In this document: piece by piece, positions 13,901 through 24,100 of the stretch
Numbering within the stretch: position 1 is the stretch's first letter
Layout of the letters: the number at the start of each line of letters is the position of its first letter
Assembly: GCA_035048495.1 (NCBI GenBank)
Contig: CM068553.1
Location: 31,086,978-31,150,977, forward strand
Length of the DNA: 64,000 bases
From: Euptelea pleiosperma
Taxonomy: Eukaryota > Streptophyta > Magnoliopsida > Ranunculales > Eupteleaceae
Direction of reading: 5' to 3'
Translations under genes and position numbers: made by a program
The notes under the pieces: model-generated
Database searches by the model: none
What the model was told of the DNA's origin: nothing
What the model saw: only the letters and a program-made list of their open reading frames with translations

Positions 13901-16900
13901 AATCTCTACATCTTGCCCTCGGTCCTTCAACTTGAGAACATCAAAGTTTACCTGTCAAATCAAGCAAGTGTTAAAGGAAAGACGTGATGGTTTTGTCTAT
14001 TGTGCCAAATTTATGCGTAGATCATTTGACTGATTGGCTCCTTGGAGATGAAGTATACCATCATTGGAAACTTTGACATCATGAAGCACGAAAATAACAT
14101 GCCGTTGGAGAATAAAACAACTCAAAGACGCATTTTCTTTTACGAGGAGTACTGATGTAGTTCAATTAGATGGGATCCCTCATTTTAGGGAGATAATTTT
14201 GAAGACCAAAAGTTCTAGGGATTTTCATGCTTTATTAGGGTTATTATAGTCTTTTGCTTCTTCAGGGGATAATTTTGTCTTTTTAGAGAATTGGACTTAA
14301 GATTGAGTTGGGCAATCCAATGGTGAGGATTGGCCCAGGGTTTTGGGTTAATGAAAGGAAAGTTTTTATTATACTTTAAATAAGTCCCTTGTAAAGAGTT
14401 GAGGTAGTCTCCTCCATTGAGAGTTGAGTTTGCTCCATTGATATTTGGATTAGAGCTTGCTCCCCATCTCTCCGTAACCACTGTTGCATCTTTGGTTTGG
14501 AGGTTGCATCAGTTTTTTGCAAGAAGCATGATACGTTCATATCACCATTCTTATTCTTCTTGCTTTCAACAATAGCAACTTATTCACTGTTATTCTATGC
14601 ATGAACATGGCTTTTCTTCCCTATGCATGCAAACGATTGTGCAACAGGACCTGCTGTGACTGTTGTGTACAGCTATTAATTTTTATTTTTATTATATTAT
14701 TTGAAGAAAATTATCTACTTGTCAATTAAGGAAATTGTGAAATTCCACATGTTATTTGAGTGTCTTTAATTACTATGAACAGAAATACACTGCTTCCCAT
14801 ACTATCTATCTTGTCAATTAAGGAAATTGTGAAATTCCTCATGTTATTTGAGTGTCTTTAATTACTATGAACATAAAATTGAATTTTGGTCGCCTAGGCG
14901 CTAAACGCTACGCTGCTTCCCATGGTAACTTTTCCCACTGTGTAGACTCTTGCATTTTTATTTGGGGAAACCAAGTTCGGATTCTTTGTATCAATTCCGC
15001 AACAGGATTTGGGTTGGGATTAGGCTATGGAAATGATGATGATAAACTTAATAACTTATCATGTTACATGCCCTTTCTCGGTAATGTTTCTTTCTTTTAC
15101 CAAATTCTTGGGGGGGGCTCAGCTCTAAAGCTCAACTTGTTAATGGTGTCAATTTCCTTCAGCGGTAGAACTCCCATCAGAGATACCAAGATCATCCAAC
15201 AAACTCATGGTGTAAGAGAGGCCTTAGTGCTGGTATATATCTTGGGCATGCCTCACTTAAGCCCAAAGGACTAATATCACAATGTTAGAAGTTAAAATCT
15301 TGCAAACTATAAAGATGGTAAGGAAAAGTGTGATTTCTTGATTGAAAGACTCAGCTGTTCTTAATAGGTTGTAGTAACATGCTTAATCATTTTGCCTGGC
15401 TTTATAATTTGTGTTACATGATCCTTTGTGCCAGTTTCCTAGGGTGCATCATTGTGGCTTTGGCTATCGCAAATCAAGTGTGCTTGTTTGATTTGATCAA
15501 TTTTGAATAATTGAGCATCTGCATTCTGAAAAAGTCAATTCCTGTTTTCTCTTTAGTAATTCTAGTGTATTTTGTTCTTCCAGGTGCTGAACATTTTGAC
15601 TTCATCAAGAGAGCTGATGGACCTTATAAAGAAAGTTGATGCTCTATTTCATTCTAAACTGGCTGGATCTTCCTTACCGATGTTCGATAGTTCATATAAA
15701 TGTGTCCCCTCCATACGTGAACAGTTGCAGGTATTTGTATTTTCCTTTTTTCTTAATGACATACATGCTTCAATGGCTGCTTTTATTTTGACAGTTTTCG
15801 AAATCCAGAATTATCCTTTAGAAACACTTCATATCCGTGGGAGAAGAATGAAAGATTTTTGAGAGTGTTTGTTCTCATCGAATCTTATCGGACTGTAAAA
15901 TGGCCTACAGAAAGAATAGCTACAATGTGGCTCACATGCAGTGTGGCAGGACCCTTCATTGAGTGGGGCACACACACCCAAGGGTCCTGTCTTGAGCAAA
16001 TAAACTGGATTGGATATCCATAACCGATCAATTTACTCCGTTGTTTTCCGATGGTCGGAAAAATAAAGAGTGAAACAGTTCCAAAAAAAATCTACGTCAG
16101 GCAGTTATTATCATGTTACTTTTGATATTTAAGATGTTTAGGTGGGGCCCAATGACTGGTTCCTGCTGCCATGTACCACGCATTATTTTGTGGACAAGAT
16201 TAAACAAGTCTATGAGCCTCAGACCGTATAACGTAACACGCATTATTTTGTCCTAACATCAGGATTGGGAAGATGGCTTATGTGAGAGTGATGCTGATGG
16301 ATCCTTCTTGCATGAGAATTGGAATCAAGATTTACGACTTTTTAGTGGTGGTGAAGATGGTGGACATCAACTACTTCAGGTATTTCTTGATTGGTGATGC
16401 ATTTTATGAAGATCTTACTGCTTTCCCTCCCACTCTGCCTCCAGATCTGTTTATCTATCTATCTATCTACAAGCTAGGATGCCAGCCTGATAGTTAATGA
16501 CATTTTTTTGCAGCTGTTGATATTGCGTGCCGAGTCCGAAATCCAAGCTATTTCTGGTGATAATCTTGCAAGGAATCTTCAGACGCTAGACTCTCTGAAA
16601 GCCGAAATGGGTTCCCTATTTGGTGGCCCTGTTGGGAGGCCCGTGTCAGTCACGCCAGAAGTGCAGCAGTATCAGCATGTCCGGGATGAAATATTCAAGC
16701 CCAGGTCGGGTGGAAACCGCACATTGGCTGATTGGAAATACAAAGGTGACTGGATGAAGAGGCCCATATCCGAGGGAGAGGTTGCATGGATGGCAAGGCT
16801 GCTCGTCAGGTTATCTGATTGGCTGAATGAGATTCTTGGACTAAACCACCAGGGACAGAGCAGCCACACAGGCCCATCTTGGTCATATGTTGACGTGTCT

Positions 16901-17149
16901 AATGATGACATGGGTAAAGTGGGTGGGCCCAAGGAGGCCATCAAGATTTTGTTATGTTCTGTTGGGTCGTGGCTTGTGTTCTTGGGGCTGGCAGTCGCAA
17001 GGTCCATGAGGGAGCATGGGCTAAGGGTTAACTTGAGGGTGTTTGCTTCAAAGAAGGTTGTGATTGTTTTGCTTTTATCTGCTGTGTTTACTGTGTTGAG
17101 GAAGGTTTTTGGGCTGTTTCAGCATTTGCCTTACTGTAAATTAGGGTAA
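8686..17149 (+). CDS. SMPD4-like (neutral sphingomyelinase 3-like) membrane protein, 4 exons
   Basis: Exons 8686-10212, 15584-15730, 16263-16379 and 16514-17149 join at GT..AG sites in phase 0 and give 808 aa; a second in-frame ATG at 8707 would give 801 aa and is an equally good start. The N-terminal half has the block FPVERLPEWARFML, then KGRIKEDTIKGLYQVQLNVF and FEYYMFWFAYYPVC, which I recognise from plant proteins annotated as sphingomyelin phosphodiesterase 4. In animals this family acts at the ER/nuclear envelope; its enzymatic role in plants is not settled. The last 66 residues hold two hydrophobic stretches (about 742-761 and 777-795), fitting a tail-anchored membrane protein of similar length to human SMPD4. 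Intron 1 is 5.4 kb and filled with transposon relics; introns 2 and 3 are 532 and 134 bp. Exon 3 is a short acidic, Gly-rich segment (DWEDGLCESDADG). Family call fairly sure; substrate unknown. Confidence 0.8.
10805..11797. mobile_element. TIR-type element rich in GCCTC/ATAGCC motifs, in SMPD4-like intron 1
   Basis: Starts GGTTTAAAAAGGCTAG and ends ATCCTTTTTAAACC (inverted). Near both ends GAGGC/GCCTC and GGCTATAGCC words are repeated many times. A 36-base A run lies at 10908-10943, and 11230-11350 contains an internal direct repeat (CAAATCTAAATAGTTAATAA). No transposase or target duplication was seen. Confidence 0.6.
11798..12916. other. intron DNA, nothing recognisable
   Basis: Part of SMPD4-like intron 1. 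It may include internal untranslated sequence of the LTR element that follows, but no conserved domain can be read. Confidence 0.35.
12917..14155 (+). mobile_element. degenerate acidic ORF of an LTR retrotransposon 3' region
   Basis: Broken + strand frames (12917-13177, 13188-13382, 13647-14033) encode an acidic protein with internal repeats: PIFDEVV, IYDKEDIII, LLFDEKPIYD, LIYEAYCDDPAYES and its copy LIYESYCDNPTFES. D/E/Y-rich repeats of this IYD/FDE kind occur in extra 3' reading frames of some plant Gypsy elements. After it come VLKERRDGFVYCAKFMRRSF and ENKTTQRRIFFYEEY, then what looks like an LTR. It lies inside an intron, in sense orientation. I recognise no catalytic domain. Confidence 0.5.
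14156..14600 (+). mobile_element. probable LTR following the acidic ORF
   Basis: Starts TGATGTAGTTCAATTAG directly after the last codons of the ORF. It has a TATA-like TACTTTAAATAAG (about 14372) followed by CCCTTGTAAAGAG, as in many plant LTRs. Right end not defined. Confidence 0.4.
14719..14875. repeat. direct repeat of ~64 bp
   Basis: CTTGTCAATTAAGGAAATTG...TTTAATTACTATGAACA occurs twice about 93 bp apart with one visible mismatch, in SMPD4-like intron 1. Confidence 0.8.
14876..15583. other. end of SMPD4-like intron 1
   Basis: An open frame spans about 14852-15274, but its composition does not resemble a known family and it is not needed by the gene model. The intron ends in a typical T/C tract and CAG. 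Confidence 0.3.
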
Positions 17150-17997
17150 TAGGCAGAGAGGGCCTGCAAAGTGAGTTCCCTAGCAAGTAAACGAATGTAA
17201 GAGAGAAAAAAAAAAGTGTGAAAAGTGAAAAGAGAAAAAAGAAAAAGTAAAGGTTTTGTGTTCTTTAAAGCTCTTTGGTGCATTTGATTTCTGTGAGGAT
17301 ATTGACTGCATCCTAACCTGAGGGTGGGGTGGAGATTGCCAGGACCTTGCTTTGGGTCAGCAGAGGTCGTAAGTTAGAATTCCCCTGGTGCCACCCCCTG
17401 GGATATTTCCCAGTAAACCTGGTATGTGTGGAAGGGTTAACATATGTTCCCCATGGTCTTAACTGGGTGCTCTAAGAGGCCTGGATACCTATCTTTATTA
17501 GCTGCCTTATAAGCTGGAAATTTCCTACATTATTAGCCCCAATCGAGGAGATTTTGATGATTATGTTTTCCGGTGGGACTGTTTGGTTGCTTAATGTTGT
17601 TTCCCCCTCTAGGGCTTGTGTCTATGGTGTTGGTCTGTCTTGGGTCTTGCTTTTCTCCTCTTTTGTTTTCGGCTGTATATAGCTTTCGCTGCGCTCCCTC
17701 AGCCCTCGAGAAAAATTAGATGCAACATTGTTATCCAGAATGTAATTTCACATCAGATCACAATTGGGAAGGAAGTCCTCAAAGACCTTCATGTTCATGC
17801 CTTTGCTTGGATGTAATTTTATTTTTCTTAATAAAATTATGTTGTTCATGGGAAAAAATAATTGTTATAATGGTAAAGCTCCAACCCTATTATCTTATTT
17901 GGTATTTAATGGTAAAATGTCGAGTTAAATAATCCTAAAAGTTTCATAAATAAAATCTTAGCTCCGACAGATGGTTAATGGTCATTAATTACATTTA
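17150..17997 (+). other. 3' untranslated/flanking region of the SMPD4-like gene
   Basis: Contains an A/G-rich tract (17204-17250). AATAAA at 17830 is a plausible polyadenylation signal. 17290-17420 has a weak tRNA-like box (AAGTTAGAATTCCC) and could be an old SINE; I would not insist on it. Confidence 0.4.
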
Positions 17998-18136
17998 GGC
18001 TCTGTATGGTTGCCCTGAATAAGTTTTCTAGAAATGATTTTTGCATATAAATTTCATAAAACTTTTTCTGTATCAACACTTTCTAACATATAAATTATTT
18101 TTCTGTAAAACTTTTTGTTGATCACCATACAGAGCC
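17998..18136. mobile_element. Tourist-like (PIF/Harbinger) MITE, 139 bp, TSD TTA
   Basis: Ends GGCTCTGTATGGTTG and CACCATACAGAGCC are inverted repeats, flanked on both sides by TTA (17995-17997 and 18137-18139). Size, TIR and 3-bp duplication are typical of Tourist MITEs. Confidence 0.85.
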
Positions 18137-18992
18137 TTAGTTGAACTAAAAAAATATATATGATCTATGTTATAATAGTCCCAATAATAGTCATCATGAT
18201 AATGGTAAAATTAATGCCATGTACCTGTTATGCCATTATAGTTATCCCTTTTAAACATTGGTCGAACCCGACAAGAATTATTCCTAGGTTACTACTTATC
18301 AACAATCCAAGAGGCTACCACGCCTGTTGATGGATGAGAGTGTGTTCATGTCTAATGGCAATCAATGGTTTTCCGGCTAAAATCATCTATCAGGATGGAA
18401 TAATTTTTCATCACTCAAAATGATAGTGTCTCAATCAATGATTGAAACTGGTTCTGGTTAAACCTATTTCTGAAAATGGTACTAGTTCAACCAGTTTACT
18501 GAAGTTTACACAACAAATTCACATTAAGAGATATTTCGAAAGAACAGCAACTCAAATCATGTAGAGAACGTTAAGATAAATTTTTAATAAAAAATAATAA
18601 TTAATAATGTTTTATTTAGAACATGGAGATTAGCAATAAAGGTTCGAGTCATTTGAGCTAAAAGTGAAAAATAGTTGCAAGTCCATAATACACAATTCCA
18701 AATGTTCTCGAAAATTCTTTTATTTTTGTTTTCCTCTACATATAACAAATCCTTGTGTTGTGTTCACCAATAAACAAACTCCATCCCAAGAGTACCATCA
18801 ACAAGATAGCAAGAAGAAACTTAGATTTTGAGAAAAAGGAAATAAACTTCAACATCTTCTCCTTCAATGGAACTTTCCTTCTAGCAACACTGGAGAAGAA
18901 AAAGTCTAAGACAACTACTTTTTTGGAGGGAGGAATGCAGATGGAGGGAAAGAAGGATGAAATCGAGATTGAGAGCTTTGTATTTTAAGAAA

Positions 18993-19262
18993 CTAGTAGG
19001 TGGCCCGTGCCCACGGCACTCTCCGACAAAGTGTTTGCCAAAATCGGGTGTGAGTGGGTTAGATCCACCATCCATTTGGGGTGATAAGATCTCGGCCATC
19101 CTTTGTGAAGTCGATAAGGGTGGGATAAGTGACTTCTTTGTTTTGTTATATAGATGTATAGTGGGTGGCCCGTGCCCTCGGCACTCCCCTACGAAGCAGT
19201 TCCCAAAATCGGGTGTGAGTGGTTGAGATCCATAGTCCATTTGGGGGATAAGATCTCGGCCA
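18993..19262 (-). mobile_element. two tandem short Helitron copies
   Basis: On the - strand the first copy (18993-19154) begins TCTATATAACAAAAC and ends in the hairpin GTGCCGTGGGCAC followed by a short tail and CTAG. The second (about 19158-19262) is a partial copy with hairpin GTGCCGAGGGCAC. Both match the complete Helitron at 36680-36838. Confidence 0.7.
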
Positions 19263-19343
19263 TGCCCATGACGAGTTAACATTACCTAATATTTACCTAA
19301 CCTTGATTAGGAAATGGGTTAGTTAGAGCCACATGCACACACT

Positions 19344-19800
19344 ACGAGTAAGACTTGCCTAACCACCCACAATATAAGCCACATGGCAATTTATTAGAGG
19401 ACATTGGCCATATCGATGTTTGACCAATCCATAAGTGGACCTACAATCCCAAAATCAATCTGATTAAAGGAAGTCAAGTATTACCAGAGTACAAGTCTAA
19501 GAAGTCTTGTGAAGTCCAATAAAGTCCTAGTCCAATGTAAGCGAGTAAGACTTGACTGACTTGGCTCAGCCAAGTAAGTGTCCAAGTGTTCGAAGTCTTG
19601 TAAAATCTTCCTTTATCTATATATCAATGTGATTATATGTATTGTTAACACTTATCTTCCGCATCAGCCGCATATCATCCGCATTATGCATGTAGTTTTG
19701 ACCACTTACAGATTGGTCAAACATCGATACAACCAGTGCCCTCTAATAAATTGCCACGTGGCTTATATTGTGGGTGGTCAGGCAAGTCTTACTCCACACA
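19344..19800. mobile_element. foldback element
   Basis: Left arm AGTAAGACTTGCCTAACCAC...TCGATGTTTGACCAATC is mirrored by the right arm (complement reads AGTAAGACTTGCCTGACCAC). About 100-bp arms flank about 250 bp of loop DNA with GAAGTC-rich words. Confidence 0.75.
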
Positions 19801-20371
19801 CTACCTAGTACGCATTTATGCCGACACTGACATACCGACATTGCTAGGGATGATCTTGGACAGTGGCAGTAAGACCACAACAAGAACTGGCATTCTCTCT
19901 CTCTCTTTCTCGGAATCTAAGAGCGTCGAAGGCTCTATCAATGGACACCCGCTCCCTTCTCTCCCTTACACCTCCTATTCCTTCGAGTGCCCACTATGAA
20001 GAGTTTGTACAAGTACTCCTCGGCTTACTCTTCAGAACAACACAAGACCTCTAGGGCATGCATCCGACGTGAAGATATGTTAAGATCCTAACCATCCAAT
20101 TGATCTATTGTACTATTTCGGACGGCCCCAAACAAGTAAGAGCAATCTGTATAACTAGTGACAGTGGTTGTCTCCCACTTATACCCCTCTTATAGCTAGG
20201 CTTCAATAAAGAAGGGTCTGAGATCTTATCCCCAACTGGACAGGGGAGCTCAACCACTTACACCAAATGCTGTCTCGAGTCATCCACTAGTAATCTATAT
20301 AAACACCTTAAGGGTCCATTGATTGGACGGTCTTGATTGACAAGAGAATTGCACCCCTTGGTCACGGAGTA
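19801..20371. other. intergenic DNA, no gene seen
   Basis: Contains a short CTCTCTCTCTC tract (19892-19902). No family-level coding signal. Confidence 0.4.
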
Positions 20372-20739
20372 AAACTTTGATGACATGGCCCTATCATCAA
20401 GGCAGATGATAGGGCACATATGAGACACATGGCACACGCTTAGAGGACTCTGACCGTATGGATGTTTTTCCAATCCCTAGGAGGACCTACAAACCAAAAA
20501 TCAGCTGATTAGTGATTTAAAACCTTTAGATCTGTGTACCTAAATAATGGTCAATAATACATAAATTCTCACGGTTAAAATCAACCCATGAAAATAATTC
20601 CAATCCAACGCCTAGAAAATCGCTAATCGGGCTAATTTTTTGTTTGTGGGTCCACCTAGGGATTGGCCAAACATCCATACGGTTAAGAGTCCTCTGAGAG
20701 TATGCCACGTGGCTCATATTTATCCTGTCATCAAAGTTT
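20372..20739. mobile_element. foldback MITE (368 bp), possible TA duplication
   Basis: AAACTTTGATGAC opens the element and GTCATCAAAGTTT closes it, each bordered by TA. The internal arms (GGATGTTTTTCCAATCCC, AAAAATCAGCTGATTAGTG) are mirrored and match the family core at 2345-2744. Confidence 0.75.
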
Positions 20740-21108
20740 TATTCCTTGTAACGGGGAGAGCATAAGTAGGCCAATGATTGGTGGACTGGTAATAGCGGGT
20801 GAATCACAGCACCTGGCTTGGGTCTACCCACGTCATCTAAAAGTAAAAGGTAAAGGACATTTCTAATCCGACCGCTTTGATTCCTGTTATAATTTAGATA
20901 CCAAGGGATCGGAAGTACAACATCATTATCATGTAAGAATAATGTTTGACGGCGTATTCCGTGTTTAACAATAAAAGCTTCACTAACTAATAAGCAAATC
21001 ATTGTTTGTGAAACACAGAGAGAAAACTTTTCTTACAAGAATTCTACGGTTCGATATTCTCTGTAATTAAATTCTAGGGTTTTAATCTCTTTCTGCTTTG
21101 CGAGGGAG
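20740..21108 (+). promoter_or_regulatory. proximal upstream region of ATG3
   Basis: 370 bp between the foldback MITE and the ATG3 start codon. It must hold the core promoter and leader if the MITE is not itself used; no TATA box is evident. Confidence 0.4.
21075..21082 (+). promoter_or_regulatory. telo-box (reverse form TAGGGTTT) in the ATG3 leader
   Basis: TAGGGTTT is the complement of AAACCCTA and lies 27 bp before the ATG3 start codon, in a T/C-rich leader. No clear TATA box is visible in 20960-21060. Confidence 0.35.
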
Positions 21109-24100
21109 ATGGTTCTGTCGCAGAAGATCCACGAAGCCTTCAAAGGGACTGTTGAGAGGATTACTGGACCTCGTACGGTCTCTGCTTTCAAGGAAAAAGG
21201 GGTTCTTAGCGTCAGCGAGTTCATCATCGCTGGAGATAATCTCGTCTCCAAATGCCCTACCTGGTCTTGGTAAATCTCCTCTGTAATACATCTATAGGTT
21301 CTAATTGTTCTTTCGTGATTCAATGATATTGGTTACTCGAAAGATTCGATTTTTATCTGTGTTTATTGCTTCAGATTCTAGAATTTTAATGTTTTAGCTG
21401 ATTTTTTTCTGGAATTTTGAATCACCAGAACTTGAATTTGGGATTAAATTATTCATTTACAGAATACCTTCCAAAACAAATATGCTCTCAAAAGTGATAA
21501 AATTCTTGCCCTCCATGTTCGTTGCCATCATACCATAACCTCTCATATTTCATAGTTGATATTGCAATCTCAGAAAAACCTTTTGGTATTGGTTTTGAGA
21601 GGGGAATTTCTGAAGGTGGACGGCGTCTAGTGAGTGAAAAGGCCCATCTTTGTTGTTTCAGCTAATTTTGTGTTATTATGGTTGTTCCCCCTTTCATAGT
21701 TATCTAAATTTGCTAATTTGATGAACAAATTTTTTCTTCGTTTGTACTCTTTTTGTTTTGATAATTGTAGAATTTTTTAAAAGGCCACTGCCAAGAGATT
21801 ACAATCCAGCCTAAGAGGTTGAGATGGCCTACAAAAGATTAAAACCACAAAACAAAACAGGACGCAGCAAAAACAACTTAACAACCATCTCTATTATTTA
21901 ATTTTTCACGGAATAGTATCTTGGATACTCTGTCTCCTTTTCTCCTATTGTAGTTTTCTCACTGGTTAGTCATCATGCATCAGGGAATCAGGTGAGTCAA
22001 GCAAGCGCAAGTCCTACTTACCCCCTCAAAAGCAGTACTTGATTACTAGAAATGGTACGACAAATCATTTCACTCTATTGTTTGTTTGTTTGTTTTAGTT
22101 TTCTTTATTATAGCCTTTGTACTGTAAATAACATTCACTAGATGGGTCCCATCTAGGAAACTCCTATGCCAAAAAGTGAGCCATTATGATGATCCTAAAT
22201 ATCCCAATATCTCACATTTCCTTTGGAAAGTTGGAAACACAATTGAGATTGATTGATTAAGAGGGTCTATGAGTTGGATGATTACGATCAACCGGATTAT
22301 TGGCCTAGAAGATCTCATAGGTGGGATCCATGAATGTTGACCCACTGCTTGTGCATCTGTACAATAGGAAGGACGGCTTCTTCTGATTCTCCCGTTCTGT
22401 CATTTTCAAACTTACTTCTTTTGATTCTCTTAAAAACTGTTACAAATGCAAGTCATGACAGCCTATGAATTTTCCTTTCAGTGCCTTGTCTACGAAGAGC
22501 TGCATCTGTAGAGGAAGAATATGAAGCTGCAGGAGGGGAAGTTCTTCTTGATAATGAAGATAATGATGGCTGGCTGGCAACCCATGGGAAGCCTAAAGGT
22601 AAATTACATCTTAAAGTTGGATATATAGGATAAGCAAGTGCATCCATTGTGACTCTTTGTGAAGGGCATTTATTTTCTCCAGAAACCAAGTGTGATGAGG
22701 AGGAAAACTTGCCCTCCATGGAGACCCTGGAAATCAGCAAGAAAAAGACTATTCAGTCAATCTCCTCGTATTTTGGGGGTGAAGAGGAAGAAGATATACC
22801 TGACATGGCAGAGTATGAAGAACCTGACAACCTTATTGAGACAGACGCTGTAAGTTGTTAATTTTTAGGCTATTCTAAACATGATTCACTAATAATAGGG
22901 CAGATATAATAATGCCAGAAAATTTAGTAGTTCTGCATACGAGCCTTCCTCATTATCAAAGCCTTATTCCAATTATTTGGGGTTGGCTGAAGGAATCCTA
23001 TTCGACCATTCCTCTCTATCGACGGCTGATGCAGGACTGTGAAATCTTAGCCTAGATGATGATCTAAGATTAGAATTAAATTACCAAGAGCAATGTCAAG
23101 TATAAAATAAATCTAACAACCTCCACAAAACTTAGATACGCTAGCAAATACTTAAATTAATTGGTTCAAGGCAAAATCACAATCCAGTAGTGCAAAACCT
23201 CCAATTATCGATTGAAGGGTTCAATGGAAGTGAGGACTTCTACTAGCCTAGGGTTCAATCAACATGTATAGGTTCACCGTATTCCTTATCCAAGATGTAA
23301 TAATTAAAATTAGGTTCAAAGGAATTATTGAGGGTTTACTAGGTTGTTAGGTGAGTATCAGCAGGTTCAGTGGGTTTTGGCTGGAGGGAGAACTGTGTTC
23401 AAGAGGGGAGTCGCAAGGGAGAATTATCTCCAAGGGGTGCCACAAGGGTTATAAGACCCTACATGTGAAACCACAGTGGTATAGGAGTGTAGGGGTTTGG
23501 GGGAAGTTCAGGGTCGTAGGGGAGAACAGGTGTAAGAGGGGGTGTCGTACAGGAGAAGATGGGGGGGGGGGGGGGGGGGGGGGCAGGGTCTTATAGGGTC
23601 ATGTGATGGTGGAGGACGGCTAGGCTAGGGGAGGGGTACAACTAGGGTAGATGGTTGGGAGAGAGGAGATTAGGGTTTGGGGTTCTGGGGTTCTGGGGTG
23701 GTATGGTTAGGGTTTAGGGCACAAATTTGATCAAACAAAATAAAAGAAATAGAGAAGAGAAGAAGAGAGAAGGAGATACCTTTGATTTCACATCAAATTA
23801 AATAGCTTAACACCAGATTTCCTTTCGCATGAGATTTCTCAAAAGCTTTGTTTTCAATTTCATTCATTATAATGAAAATACAACAATGAGAGTTTTTATA
23901 ATGACTCTAATAACCTAGATCTAATCTACACCATCCAATAAAACTAATAAGATCCAATGGCTAAAATGAAATACAACCCACTTAATCATCTAAGTATATT
24001 TAACATGAGACCCAAAACTATTAGCTAATTGTTAAAACACCCAAAACAAAAATAAAATAAAAAATAACACCTAAAACTAACAATAAGGTCCTTATACAGC

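Noticed and set aside
14852..15274. 140-residue open frame in SMPD4-like intron 1
   Set aside because: No family likeness, begins within a 64-bp direct repeat, and the gene model needs no exon here.
18881..19282. Open frames with repeated GGPCPRHSPTK
   Set aside because: The repeat is simply the translated Helitron 3' end present twice.
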